This document shows positions 11,601-23,600 of a DNA stretch of 64,000 nt, in pieces. This DNA is from Ascaphus truei (taxonomy: Eukaryota; Chordata; Amphibia; Anura; Ascaphidae). The stretch lies in NCBI GenBank assembly GCA_036426205.1, contig CM071570.1:142034563-142098562 (forward strand), given 5' to 3'. The position numbers and the translations under genes were made by a program. The first letter of the stretch is position 1. Each line of letters opens with the position of its first letter. The notes beneath the pieces are model-generated. The model ran no database searches, was not told the origin of the DNA, and saw only the letters and a list, made by a program, of their open reading frames with translations.

Positions 11601-14600
11601 TGACCACCTGCTTTAAGTCAGTTGAAAACTTCTACAAGGATTTAACACTTTATAATAGCACCTTTAGTCCAATCATTACATATTTCACTGAGCCATTATC
11701 AAACTATCCAGGCACAGCACATTTTATTGTGGAGCACCTCGTATCTGTCATTTTATTTCCTAAATTGGATAAGCAGTTGTATTATTGTTCACTTAATATA
11801 AGACTTACCAGTTCTTTCAAAAGATTATGCATTGAACAATGCAGGCATTGTAAAAAGTTCTGTTTATTATTGAAGGAACTTTCTGTTCACCTTTCCCAAT
11901 GGCGCTGTCTTTCAGTCTGTAGAGAGGTTAACATTTCTATAGCCTGCAGTATTCTTTAACTAGCACGTCAAGGGTACATTACTGCATAGTTAATTCCCAT
12001 TTTGGCAGAATACATTTTACATTTCATCTGCGCCACTTCAAAGTTAGAAGAAAAGTTGTTTTTGAGAATTGATGCTCATATAAGATGGCATATTTAATGC
12101 CAGATGTATCTGTAGAATGCTCCTAAAATGCAGATGATCCCCCTGGGGAGGGAGATCAAAACTGCCAATCAATAAAATATACTTGTTATGGGAAACCGTG
12201 GAATCTGTGCAACTGCTTTGATTGCCGGGGACAGGGGACCAGCATGGGGTATCATAACCTAAGAGCAGGCAAATCAGCCTGATGACTTTCAAAGCCAACA
12301 ATACCACTGCAGGCAAGGGTACTCCAGACTGGGAGAAATGACAACATATAGAGACGGTTCATAATTCCATATCTATTTTTGTGTCGTCAAATCTGTATGC
12401 AAATCCACTACATCTCATTTCAGAAGATTAATGTGGAAGTGGGGAGCGAGGTATGTGAAGTGCATGTAATTAGCGAGCACCTCCGGTGAGCAACATTGCA
12501 GGGGAGAAGGAAAAGATTCAGGGATGTAGTCGTGTCTTGTTGGTCCTTACTTTGAGAATTGTGTGTTGCTGGGAAAGAAATAATCAAAAATAAATCAAAT
12601 AGGTTGTAATCCTCGGTTGCTCTGGTCCTGTACCCTCACCATCTGGTACACAAACGTGCATTGAAATGCCCAAATGGACCGGCACTCCTAAAACCCCATT
12701 TTCTGCAGAGCTTGGAAAGAAAATGACATACTCGGTCACAGAAATCATGTGGTTTAATGTGATTTTGTACAGTTCCTCGTGGTAGAGGCAAAGAGATGGC
12801 CACATCCTTAATTCAACCCAGTTCAGTACAATTCCATACTCTTCATCACAGTTATAGTACAGGATAAAATAAATACTCGCAGCCTTATTTTAGTACAGAT
12901 AAAGTTCCTCGTAGTACCGGGGAAAAATCTCCCGCTATTGCTCACAGACCACACCGTTGTTTTTAGGAGTGCGCTACTATTTGGACATTTCATCTGGGAA
13001 AGGAATGATAAAAGTGCTGTCTCTGGGAAATTGCAGAAACTGGTTCTAGCGATGATGTGAATGGAAGAAAGTTAATGGTGTAATGTTAATACTGGCATGA
13101 AAGCGTGCAACATTAACTCAGTCAGTGCTAAAGGGGGCAGTTAACGTTAGCATGCTTTTTCCACTTTCAGTGGGAAAGATATCAGTATTAACACACTATT
13201 TAAGACCGTTCAGTATGCACCATTTTTAAGAGACAGCCTCAATATGTAATTTTTTAACATGTTTCTGGTCTGCAAACTGGGGACGAAAGTGCAGAGATGT
13301 CTCATTACTTTTGTTTTGGCCATTTAAAAAAAAAGAAAACAACATCAGTATGTGGTGCATTATGCTGTTTCAGAAGAGTTTCAATCTACAGTATATTGGT
13401 CATGTCTATTTAAAACACTGTAAACTATTGCAAGGTGTTTACTGTTAAGTGTTGCTAAATGAAAAGAGCATAATAGACCAATTTGTACCATACTTGAGCC
13501 TTAATATCTAAGAATGTAGACATTAAAAAGGCATCAATCAAACTTTTACTACTGTGAGATTAGGTCAAGCAGGTATCAGAAACACAGAGATCAAACTTCT
13601 CCCCTGCTGATATTACATGATTAGGAGACACAATCATAGAGACAATTCAAATCCATGAAGCTAAAAAAGGATAAACTATACCAGGGGTGTCAAACTCACT
13701 TTATATGACGGGCCTGATTAGATTTAATTGTTCTTCATTCGGGCCATACATATTCTACATATGAAAATAATACATAGTAGTACTGTCGTATGCTTCCGTA
13801 GATGTCAGCATTAAGCAATCTTACCCCCCCCTACTACACATGCTGTTCTCCTCTCCTGCTTCTCCCCACATACTTCTCTCCATCTTCCCTCCCACACCAG
13901 CTTCTCCCCCACATGCTCCCCTCCATACGTACGTTCTTCTCACATGATTCTCCTCTACATGTTCCCCTCATTTCTCTCAATCTGCCCCTCTTTCTCGCTC
14001 TTCCTCCATTCAATCAATCTCACTCTTCTCTCTCTCTTACTCCTCCCATCATCTCTCTCTTTCTTTCTTACACCCCGCCCCTCTCACTCTTCCCTCCTTC
14101 ACTCTCTCTCACTTTCCCTACCTCCACTCTCTCACTCCTGCACTTCCCCTCCCCTCTCGCTTTCACTCCCACACTCCCCTTTCTTTCTCTCCCCGTGCCC
14201 TGTTTCTCTCAGTCCCCCATTCCCTCTCTCTTCCTCTCACTCCGCCTCCCACTCTTTCCCCTCCACTCTCTTACACCCCTTGCCTTCTTTCTTAGTCCTC
14301 CCTGCCTCCTTTCTCTTACTCCCCATCCCCTCTCACATGATTCTCCTCTACATGTTCCCCTCTTTCTCTCTCTCTTCCTCCCTTCACTCAATCTCACCCT
14401 CCCCTCTCTTACTCCCCGTCATCTTTCTTACTCCCCCGGCTCTCTCACTCTTCCCTCCTTCAGTCTAACTTTTCTTACCTCCACTCTCTCACTCCTGCAC
14501 TTTCCCTCCCCTCTCAATCCCGCACTTTCCCTCCCCTCTCACTCCCGCACTCCCTTCTAACTCCCCCTGCCCTGTTTCTCCTCTTCCCCCTCTTTTCCCC

Positions 14601-17600
14601 TTTCTCACTCCGCCTTCCACTCTCTCTCTCTCTTCACCCTTTCTCCCTCCCTCCACTCTCTTACACCCCTTTCCCTTCTCTCTCTTAGTCCCCCCTCCCA
14701 TCTCTCTCTCTTGCTCCACCCCGTACCTCTCTTACTCCTCCCCTCTTACTTCACCCTCCCCTCTCTCTCTTATTAACCCCACCTCCCCTATCTCTCTAAC
14801 TCCACCCTTACTCCACCCTCTCTTACTCCCCCCTCCCTTCTTTCTTACTACCCCCTCCCTTCTCTCTTACTCACCCCTCTCTCTCGTTCCCCCAACCCCT
14901 CTCACTCAGCCCAAACATCTCTTACTCTCCCCTTCTTCCCTCTCTTACTCCCCCTCTCTATCACTCCCCACACCATTCTCTCTCACTCCCCCTGCCTTCT
15001 CTCTCACTCCCCCACCCTTCCCTCTCACTCCCCCATCCTTCTATCCCACTCCCCCCACCCTTCTCTCTCACTCCCCCACCCTTCTCTCTCACTCCCTCCA
15101 CCCTTCTCTCTCACTCCCTCCACCCTTCTCTCTCACTCCCCTCACCCTTCTTTCACTCCCCCTCTCTCTTCTCTCTCACTCCCCCCCCCCTTCCGGCTCT
15201 GTCTTACTTCCCCCCTCTCGCTCCCTCCCTCCTCTCTCACACTCCACTCTCTCTCTTTCACTCCCCTCTCTATTTCACTTCCCCATCTCCTCTCTTTCTC
15301 ACTCCTGCTTCCTTCTCTCTTTCATTTCACATGACCCCTCCTCTTTCTCACTCCCCTCTTTTCACCCCACCATCTTTCTCACTCCCTTCTCCCTTCTCTC
15401 TCACCCCTATATCACTTATCCTTCCACTCTCTCTCCCCCCTCCCCTCTTTTACTTCCCCTTCCCCTCTCTCTTTTACTCCCCCCTCTCTTTCACCCCCCC
15501 TCTCTTTCACCCCCCCTTTCCCCTTTCTTTCACCTCCCCTTCCCCCTCTCTCTAAATCCCCTCCTCCCCTCTTTCTCCCTTCTTTCTAAATCCCCCTCCC
15601 CTCTCTTACACCACCCTCCTCTCTCTTACTCCCCGTCTCTTACTACCCCGTCCCTTATCTCTTACTCCCCCCCCTCTCTTTTACTTCCCTGTACCATTTC
15701 ACTCCCTCTCTTACCCTCACTCCCCCTCCCTTCTACTTCACTCCTCCACTCCCCTTTTTCTTACTCTCCTCCCCTCTCTTACATTCTCCCTCACTTACGC
15801 ACAGCTCCCTCTTACATAATCCCCCCTCCCTCACTCTTTGCCTCCGCTCTTCCTTACTCTCAACAGCAGGAAAATTAGGTTCACCCCCCATCTTGCTCTG
15901 TGGCTCGGACAAAAGTACTCGGTGGGTAGCATGTGGGCCTGACACCCCTGAACTATATTCATGTTTTTAAGTATCTTTTATAAAACAAATGTAGGCTAAA
16001 TTGTTAATTATGTTTTTTGGTCGGCGCTAGTAAAAGCGAAAATAGTTTTGTGTCATTAGCAAGATGGAAGCTGTCTAAACCTACAATGGTGTAAGTATTA
16101 TATAAAAGGGACATGATTGAGACTCTTCAAATAACTGAGGGGTACAAACAAGGAATCGAGATGCATTCTAAGACCCGGGCCATAGAGGTGTGGGGAGAGC
16201 GGAGGCGCGCTAACGCTGAGGCTCGCCTGCTTCAGTCAGCGCGATTGCACGGACTTGCAGGCGAGCCAGCGTGCGCGGGGGGAGCCGGGGGGAGGTGGTT
16301 GGAGGCGGGGCAGTGACGTCGCTGGGCCAATCGCCCGCGACGCACTGACGTCAATGTCACGGCGCCGACGTGTGCAGTGATTGGAGGTTTTCAGCCGACA
16401 GCGCGCTGAAAAACAGCTTGGCGCTCGGCTGAAAACTCCAAAGCCTGAGCACGCCTGCGGACGCTCACGTGAGCCCCCTCTCAAGGCATCCTCATTGAGG
16501 ATGCAGGGGCTCAGCGCGGAGCGTCCGCACGCCTCAGCACGGCTGGTCCATCTATGGACGCAGCCTTAGGGTTGTGGTTCTCAAACCTCTTCTCAAGGCC
16601 TAGGTTAAATCAGGTTTTTGGTGCAACCAACTGTCACGGGAGTTTATACCGGGATCATTCACAGACAAAACAAGGTAGTAGAACAAAATGAAGTTTATTC
16701 GGGTAAACACGCGTACACACAATGAGTACACAAAATACAGACAAAATACACACTTACTTGGGGTCTGGGGGTGAAATCTAGGCTCAAATAGGTGCTTCGA
16801 AAGGCTTACACTGCCGGGATATACACATCTTTTCGGCTAAAGATCCTAGCTGCGACCACTACGTTTGATTTTCAGAACTTGGTCCTTATGCCTGACTTAC
16901 TCTCTGCAGGGCAGACTTTCCTAGCTTCAATAGATGAGAAAGTCAAACCGCGCACTTGCTTCCTAACAGGATCCCGTAGTGGATCAACTCTTCCCTCTTG
17001 CAGCTGATGTGATGTGAAGGCACCCCTCCTCCACAGGTCCCGTCGCAGGATGGCTCCAAACGCGGGCAACAGCAGGGAATGAAACAAAAAAGCGCACCGA
17101 GGGTCAAGATTTAATTAAAACATGTTAATAGTAGTAACAATAAAAACTTACATATAAGGTTAAGTACATCCAGTATTAAGGTGCAGAGGAAACAGTCCTG
17201 GTGGTGTCCTGGGCATAAAGAGATGGTGCAGAGGCTTACAAGGTAGACCCGCGCGCTGGGGCTGCCTGGCTCAGCACCACGTTGTTCTTACTTCCGGGTT
17301 GCAGCTTCTCGCAGGACCCGTGAATAGTAGCCCGCCTCAAATGCCGGTTCCCTCAGAGAAACTCACTCTGCGCCATTTCTTTATGCCCAGGAACCCACCA
17401 GGACTGTTTCCTCTGCACCTTAATACTGGATGTACTTAACCTTATATGTAAGTTTTTATTGTTACTACTACTAACATGTTTTAATTAAATCTTGACCCTC
17501 GGTGCGCTTTTGTGTTTCATTCCCTTTCCTAGCTTCAAAACAAAGGAGGTTGCTCTGCTATTCGTGACAGAGAAACTTTGAAAAGCCCGTCCTAGCTTCA

Positions 17601-20600
17601 TCGACACAAGTCACTACATGGTCTGGTTCTCCAAGTCGAATACCTCCTTACATACACTCCGCTGTTCTATCTTCAGCATGGAGGAAGGAGAAGCGAACAG
17701 AGCATGGTAATTCCCTCCCACTAGCCAATAGGAATAGGGGCTCATCCTTTGGCTGACGTCAGAGGAGCACACGTGCCAAGCCGGCTCGAAAAGCAGGGTG
17801 GGCGAGGAATCCGAATTAGCCAATGGGAAATGCTGTATCTCCCCGCAGCTAACTCATTGCCACCCGCTGGGCAGGCTCCACCAGGTCTGGCAGACTCAAA
17901 AGGTGTCCCCACAGGGTGCCCTTTGTTCTCAGGACCTGGGCAATCGCCCTTCCTCATCCACCAAACGGTTTTGTCACCTTTGGACATGCAATGTCTCCCA
18001 GACTTCCCGGCACTAAAGTGGATGCCCGGACTGACTGAATACACATTTATAGTAAATGCAGTAATGCAATAAAAATATGGTTTATGACAAGATATACCTT
18101 GGGGAGACCCGTATCTTTGAGGGAAATTGGACTGGGATATCTGGGCTTGAAAACCAGGAGTCTGGGGGACACTGAGTAGCCCCGGTGTAATTCAACCTGC
18201 CATACTGGCAAATCATGCCTGCTCGCCGGGGAGAATTAGGGGACTACCGGTAACTTTGGCCCCCGAACTCCTGCAAACAAAACAACTGCATTTCTGCCAA
18301 AATATCCCACCTAAAACTTACACTCAGAAAGTTTCATGAGTCTGGGGCAAAGGGAACATGAAAAGTGGAAAAGCAGGGCACACTAACTTTTACATGTTGT
18401 GAGAACCTGGCCACTGGCTTATGGTGCTATGTAGCTGGACTGCTGCTACATGAACTAGATGTGATTCCCAGGAATTGCTAAACACAGCTATGTCATCCAG
18501 GTATGCCCTTGCAAAGCTTTGCATCCTTTCCAGCAACCTATTGACCAGGCATTGGAAGGTAGCCTGGGAATTCTTCATCCCGAATGGCATAACTAAAAAT
18601 TCATATAAGCCACTCTGAGTGATGAAAGCTGACTTCTCCTGCGCCTCCTAGGTCAGTGGGATTTGCTAGTACCCCCTGGACAAATCCATGGTAGTCAGAT
18701 ACCTTGCCCCCGCAAGCTCATCTAAAAGCTCATCCATGCGGGGCATGGGATAGGCATCTGACACCATCTGAGAGTTGAGCTGCCGGTAGTCCACACAGAA
18801 CCAAGTGGTCCATCCTTCTTAGGTACCAGGACTACCGGTTAAGCCCAAGGACTCTGAGACGGCACTATTACCCCTAGGGCCAGCATCTCTTCTACCTCCT
18901 CCTCTATGCTCCTTTTCACCTGTGCTGATACCCGATATGCATTCTTAAGCAGAGGTCTCTGATCCCTGGTGTGGACTGAGTGATCAGTGATATGGGTCCT
19001 GCCCGGCTTATCCGTGAAGAGGACCTTGAATTGTTCTAACATAGCCTGTGCCTGCACCTGCTGTGGTGACTCGAGCTGGGGGCCTATCTCTACCTGCTCT
19101 ACTGTGTCCCCCATCCTAGCTTCCCCTAGGAGATCGGGCAGAGCTTGTTTCACCGAGTGCCCCATCAGTGGGCTACAGAGAGCAAGCACTGATGGCTCAC
19201 TCGTAAAATAGGCTTTTACATATTGATGTGATATGTTCTATGTCTCCTCACTGTCACCTGGTCAAAGTGCACAACATATTTACACTTGTTCATGCGCCAG
19301 AGAATCTGCTAAAGCTAGACTCCTGATGTAACCCTTTTAGTGATCAGCGGCTGCCCCTCCGGCACGCATGATCATGTGATTGCTCAGTCACCGATGACGG
19401 AAGGGGAGAAATCAATCCCCATCTGTCCGCCAACCCTTCAGATCGCGTCCTGAGCTTCATAGTAGCGCAGGACGCAATGTCTCCTAAGACTCCAAGCATT
19501 TTTGGGGGGGACATAGCTACTATACCATGGGACACCCAAGGTACCAGAACCCATGATAGAAGCTATGTCCAAAGGCACTCAAAGGGTTTGAGTAGCGATC
19601 CCAGCTACTCATTTTACAGAATTGGAACCTGGGGGACGACTCGCGCTGAACCACACTATTTTCACCTCTGTTAACCATGCGGTTCCTGAGATAGAGATTT
19701 AGGTGCTCATTTTTCCTCCCCTTTCTGGGCGATTCAAATTTGCTGCCAAATCCTGGGCCAATAAGAAGTTGAAACATCTTATTTGATGGCTCTGGGCGCC
19801 ATCTTAGAAAATCTAGGAAGGGCACCAGCACAAAAAAAAAAATCTATCAATATCAAAGGAACCTGGAGTGGACCATAAAATGTTTCAGCTCTGGGGAACC
19901 CCCCAGTTCCAAAAGCAATACCCATTTTGAGCGTGATTGCTGCTTTAAGCTGTATATTTTCTGCCTATTGCATTATTGAAGCTGTCTGTAACACAGGTAA
20001 AAAGTGACTAAATAAAAATGTAAGTCAATGCTTGTAATGATGCTTACAGCATGTATGAGATGATAATTCTTACTTTTATTTCTATTTTTGGTGGCTCTTG
20101 ATATCAGCTCGCCATCATATCTGTGATTGCTTCTAAAAATTGTTTATACGGTTATGATCACTGATTGCTATTTCACAGTGCTGTGATTCCATCAGTGAAT
20201 GTATTAATTTTACTGTGTCATGTCTCAATGGCTCCAATGTACTAGTTTGTTCCTCTTAACTTTTACTGCACAAGTAAAACCAGTCAAATAGTTTGCAGTA
20301 GGGTGATGGAAGTAAATCCAAATGGTAACATTTTAGTTAATAACTTTTGCTTTATCAAACAATTACTTTGCAGGTGGAGTGACGAACACAGCCCAATACC
20401 AGAACAGATTAATGGTGTATGATCCCAGCCAGGTAAGTCTTCCTATATGTAGGCAAAATGGTTCACGAGAGGAGACTACATGCCTTTTTTTTAATGTTAT
20501 ACAGTGGAGGGGGAAGGCAACATTGGGGATGTACATAGGTGTAGTGCCTAAAATTCAGCAATCAATAATTTGGGCAACAATATACATTAGATGGTAAAGT

Positions 20601-23600
20601 ATGTATATCTTTATTTAGATAGCGCCATCTGTGTACATAGCGCTTCAAAGCAGTAATACACGACAATAATATAACACTTAATGAGAATAAGCGCTTTAGA
20701 CATACAAGTAACATTAGGAAAAGGAGTCCCTGTCCCTGTCCCAAAGAGCTTACAATCTAAGTACATGCAGTCTCCAAGGGAAATGAGCAGGAAGAAAGTT
20801 GAACAGCGCTATTAACAAGAAATGGGACAGTGATTTCAATTATTGATGGGCCCTCGCTTAGTGTACACAGAACATTTCCTTAAAAATGAACACGATAAAA
20901 GCATTCAGTCAATGATGGCAACCGCCAAGTACTGAATACTGTGAGATTTGGGGGACTTTGTACTAAAATTGTAATTTTAAGGAAAAATACAGATTTTTTT
21001 TATTAGTGAGACTCAATTAAGGTCTATGGAACTCCTGAAACTCAAGTGGGACATACAGTGAGGGATGACCTGTGTGTTCAGTATGCTATAAGTTTTGGTA
21101 CAAATATTCACTTCCTAGTCAGATTACATTTCTACACAGAATGGTGACTTAAAAAAAAAAAGGCGTCTGGCTCTTCAGACATTCTCTCTAACTTATTCCT
21201 AACATCCCTCCACTCTGCACGAACCTTTTCCTTAATGTGTATTAAAGGGAAGCAAACTCAACATTGCAATGTAATGTTCTGCAGATTGGCACCATTTTAT
21301 TCTTATAGAGGAACGGTCAGTATACAAAGCAGCATGGTGATACTCTTCAGCGAAAATGTAACACAGATCTCTGCCCCAAACTAGTAACACACATTTTAAA
21401 GCTGTTGGTCAAGCAATATCCAGGAGAACAACTTAGCTAATCACTTGTCAGTGTGTAGATTGTATTGAATGAAAAAAATAAAATGTTTTTAAAACAGCAG
21501 TTTGAACTGCTGCTTTAAGGAACCCCAACATATACACCCTCGAAGAAAGATTAGAGGAGGAATGTATTAGAGCAGTGGTTCCCAATCTGTGCGCCCCCGC
21601 GCCCTGGTGCGCCGTGGCTTGCCTAGAGGGGCGCCGCAATTATCCTCCCCACCATCCCTCCGATCAGCACTCCCCACCATCCCTCCTTCATGCCGACCGG
21701 GCCGCAGGGGATTGGCTGCAGGCAGAGAGGAAGCCGGGGGCGGGGCTTTGTGCAGAGCACACGGTGAGTGTGTGTGTCTGCCTTTCTGCTCCTCTGTCTG
21801 CGCGGTGTCCCATCCCCTTCTGCCCCGGGTGATAGGAGAAGGTAGGGGGGTGATAGGAGAAGGAAGAGGGAGGGAGAGTTGTACATTTGCCTGCCCAGTG
21901 ACTGTGTGCAGGGAGCTGCCTGCACGGATCTCCTCCCCCCCCCCTCACATCCGTCACTGCCTCTGCTCTCCACTGCTCTTCAATGTGTCTATCTGTGTGT
22001 GTGTGTAGGTGTGTATTTATTTGTGTGTGTGTGTGTGTATTTATGTGTGTGTGTATATATTTGTGTGTGTGTGTATTTATGTGTGTGTGTGTGTGTGTAT
22101 TTATTTGTGTGTGTGTATTTATTTGTTTGTGTGTATTTATTTGTGTGTGTGTGTGTGCAGGGAGCTGCCTGCACGGATTTCCTGCCTTTCCTCCCCCCTC
22201 CTCCACTCCCCTCTGTCTGAGAGAGAGGGTGTCTGTCTGCGAGAGAGAGTGTCTGTCTGCGAGAGAGAGTGTCTGTCTGCGAGAGAGAGAGAGTGTCTGT
22301 CTGTGAGAGAGTGTCTGTCTGCGAGAGAGAGAGTGTCTGTCTGCGAGAGAGAGTGTCTGTCTGCGAGAGAGAGAGTCTGTCTGCGAGAGAGAGAGAGTCT
22401 GTCTGCGAGAGAGTGTCTGTCTGCGAGAGAGTGTCTGTCTGCGAGAGAGTGTGTCTGTCTGCGAGAGAGAGTCTGTCTGCGAGAGTGTCTGTGTGCGAGA
22501 GTGTCTGTCTGCGAGAGTCTGTCTGCGAGAGAGTGTCTGTCTGCGAGAGTGTGTGTGTGTCTCTCTGAGAGAGTGAGTGAGGTCTGAGAGAGAGAGTGAG
22601 GTCTAAGAGAGTGAGGTCTGAGAGAGAGAGAGTGAGGTCTAAGAGAGAGTGATGTCTGAGAGAGAGTGAGGTCTGAGAGGGAGAGTGAGGTCTGAGAGAG
22701 AGAGTGAGGTCTGAGAGAGAGAGTGAGGTCTGAGAGAGAGAGTGAGGTCTGAGAGAGAGTGAGGTCTGAGAGAGAGTGAGGTCTGAGAGAGAGAGTGAGG
22801 TCTGAGAGAGGGTGAGGTCTGAGAGAGAGTGATTTCTGAGAGAGAGTGATTTCTGAGAGAGAGAGGTCTGAGAGAGAGAGAGGTCTGAGAGAGAGAGTGT
22901 CTGTCTGCGAGAGAGAGAGAGAGTGTCTGTCTGCGAGAGTGTGTGTGTGTCTCTCTGAGAGAGAGAGAGGTCTGAGAGAGAGAGAGGTCTGAGAGAGAGT
23001 GTCTGTCTGCGAGAGAGAGAGAGAGTGTCTGTCTGCGAGAGTGTGTGTGTGTCTCTCTGAGAGAGAGTGAGGTCTGAGAGAGAGAGTGAGGTCTAAGAGA
23101 GTGAAGTCTGAGAGAGAGAGTGAGGTCTGAGAGAGAGAGGTCTGAGAGAGAGAGAGGGGGGGGTCCCCGAGAGAGAGGGGTCCCTGAGAGAGAGAGAGAG
23201 GTCCTGAGAGAGAGAGGGGTCTGAGAGAGAGAGAGGTCTGAGAGAGAGAGGTCTGAGAGAGAGGTCTGAGAGAGAGAGAGAGGTCTGAGAGAGAGATGTC
23301 TGCGAGAGTGTCTTTCTGCGAGAGAGAGTGTCTGTCTGCGATAGAGAGTCTGTCGGCGAGAGAGAGTCTGTCTGCGAGAGAGTCTTGTCTGCGAGAGAGA
23401 GTGTCTGTCTGCGAGAGAGTGTGTCTGTCTGCGAGAGTCTGTCTGCGAGAGTGTCTGTCTGCGAGAGTGTCTGTCTGCGAGAGTGTCTGTCTGCGAGAGT
23501 GTCTGTCTGCGAAAGTGTGTGTGTGTGTCTCTCTGAGAGAGAGAGTGAGGTCTGAGAGAGAGTAGGTCAGAGAGTGAGTCTGAAGAGAAGTGAGGTTGAG

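Larger units (their letters stand above)
16632..18435 (-). mobile_element. Gypsy-type LTR, truncated, with an insertion
   Basis: Starts with TGTCACGGGAG and is homologous along its length to the solo LTR at 61433-62761 (AAAACAAGGTAGT, GCCAAGCCGGCTCG, CTCATTGCCACC). It is interrupted at 16931-17523 by an inverted-repeat element. Its right end breaks near 18435 and joins pol sequence directly, so internal sequence has been lost. The element reads on the minus strand. Confidence 0.7.

Noticed and set aside
13802..14560. 252-codon open frame on the + strand
   Set aside because: Low-complexity polypyrimidine translating to S, L, P, F and T; no domain and no splice context.
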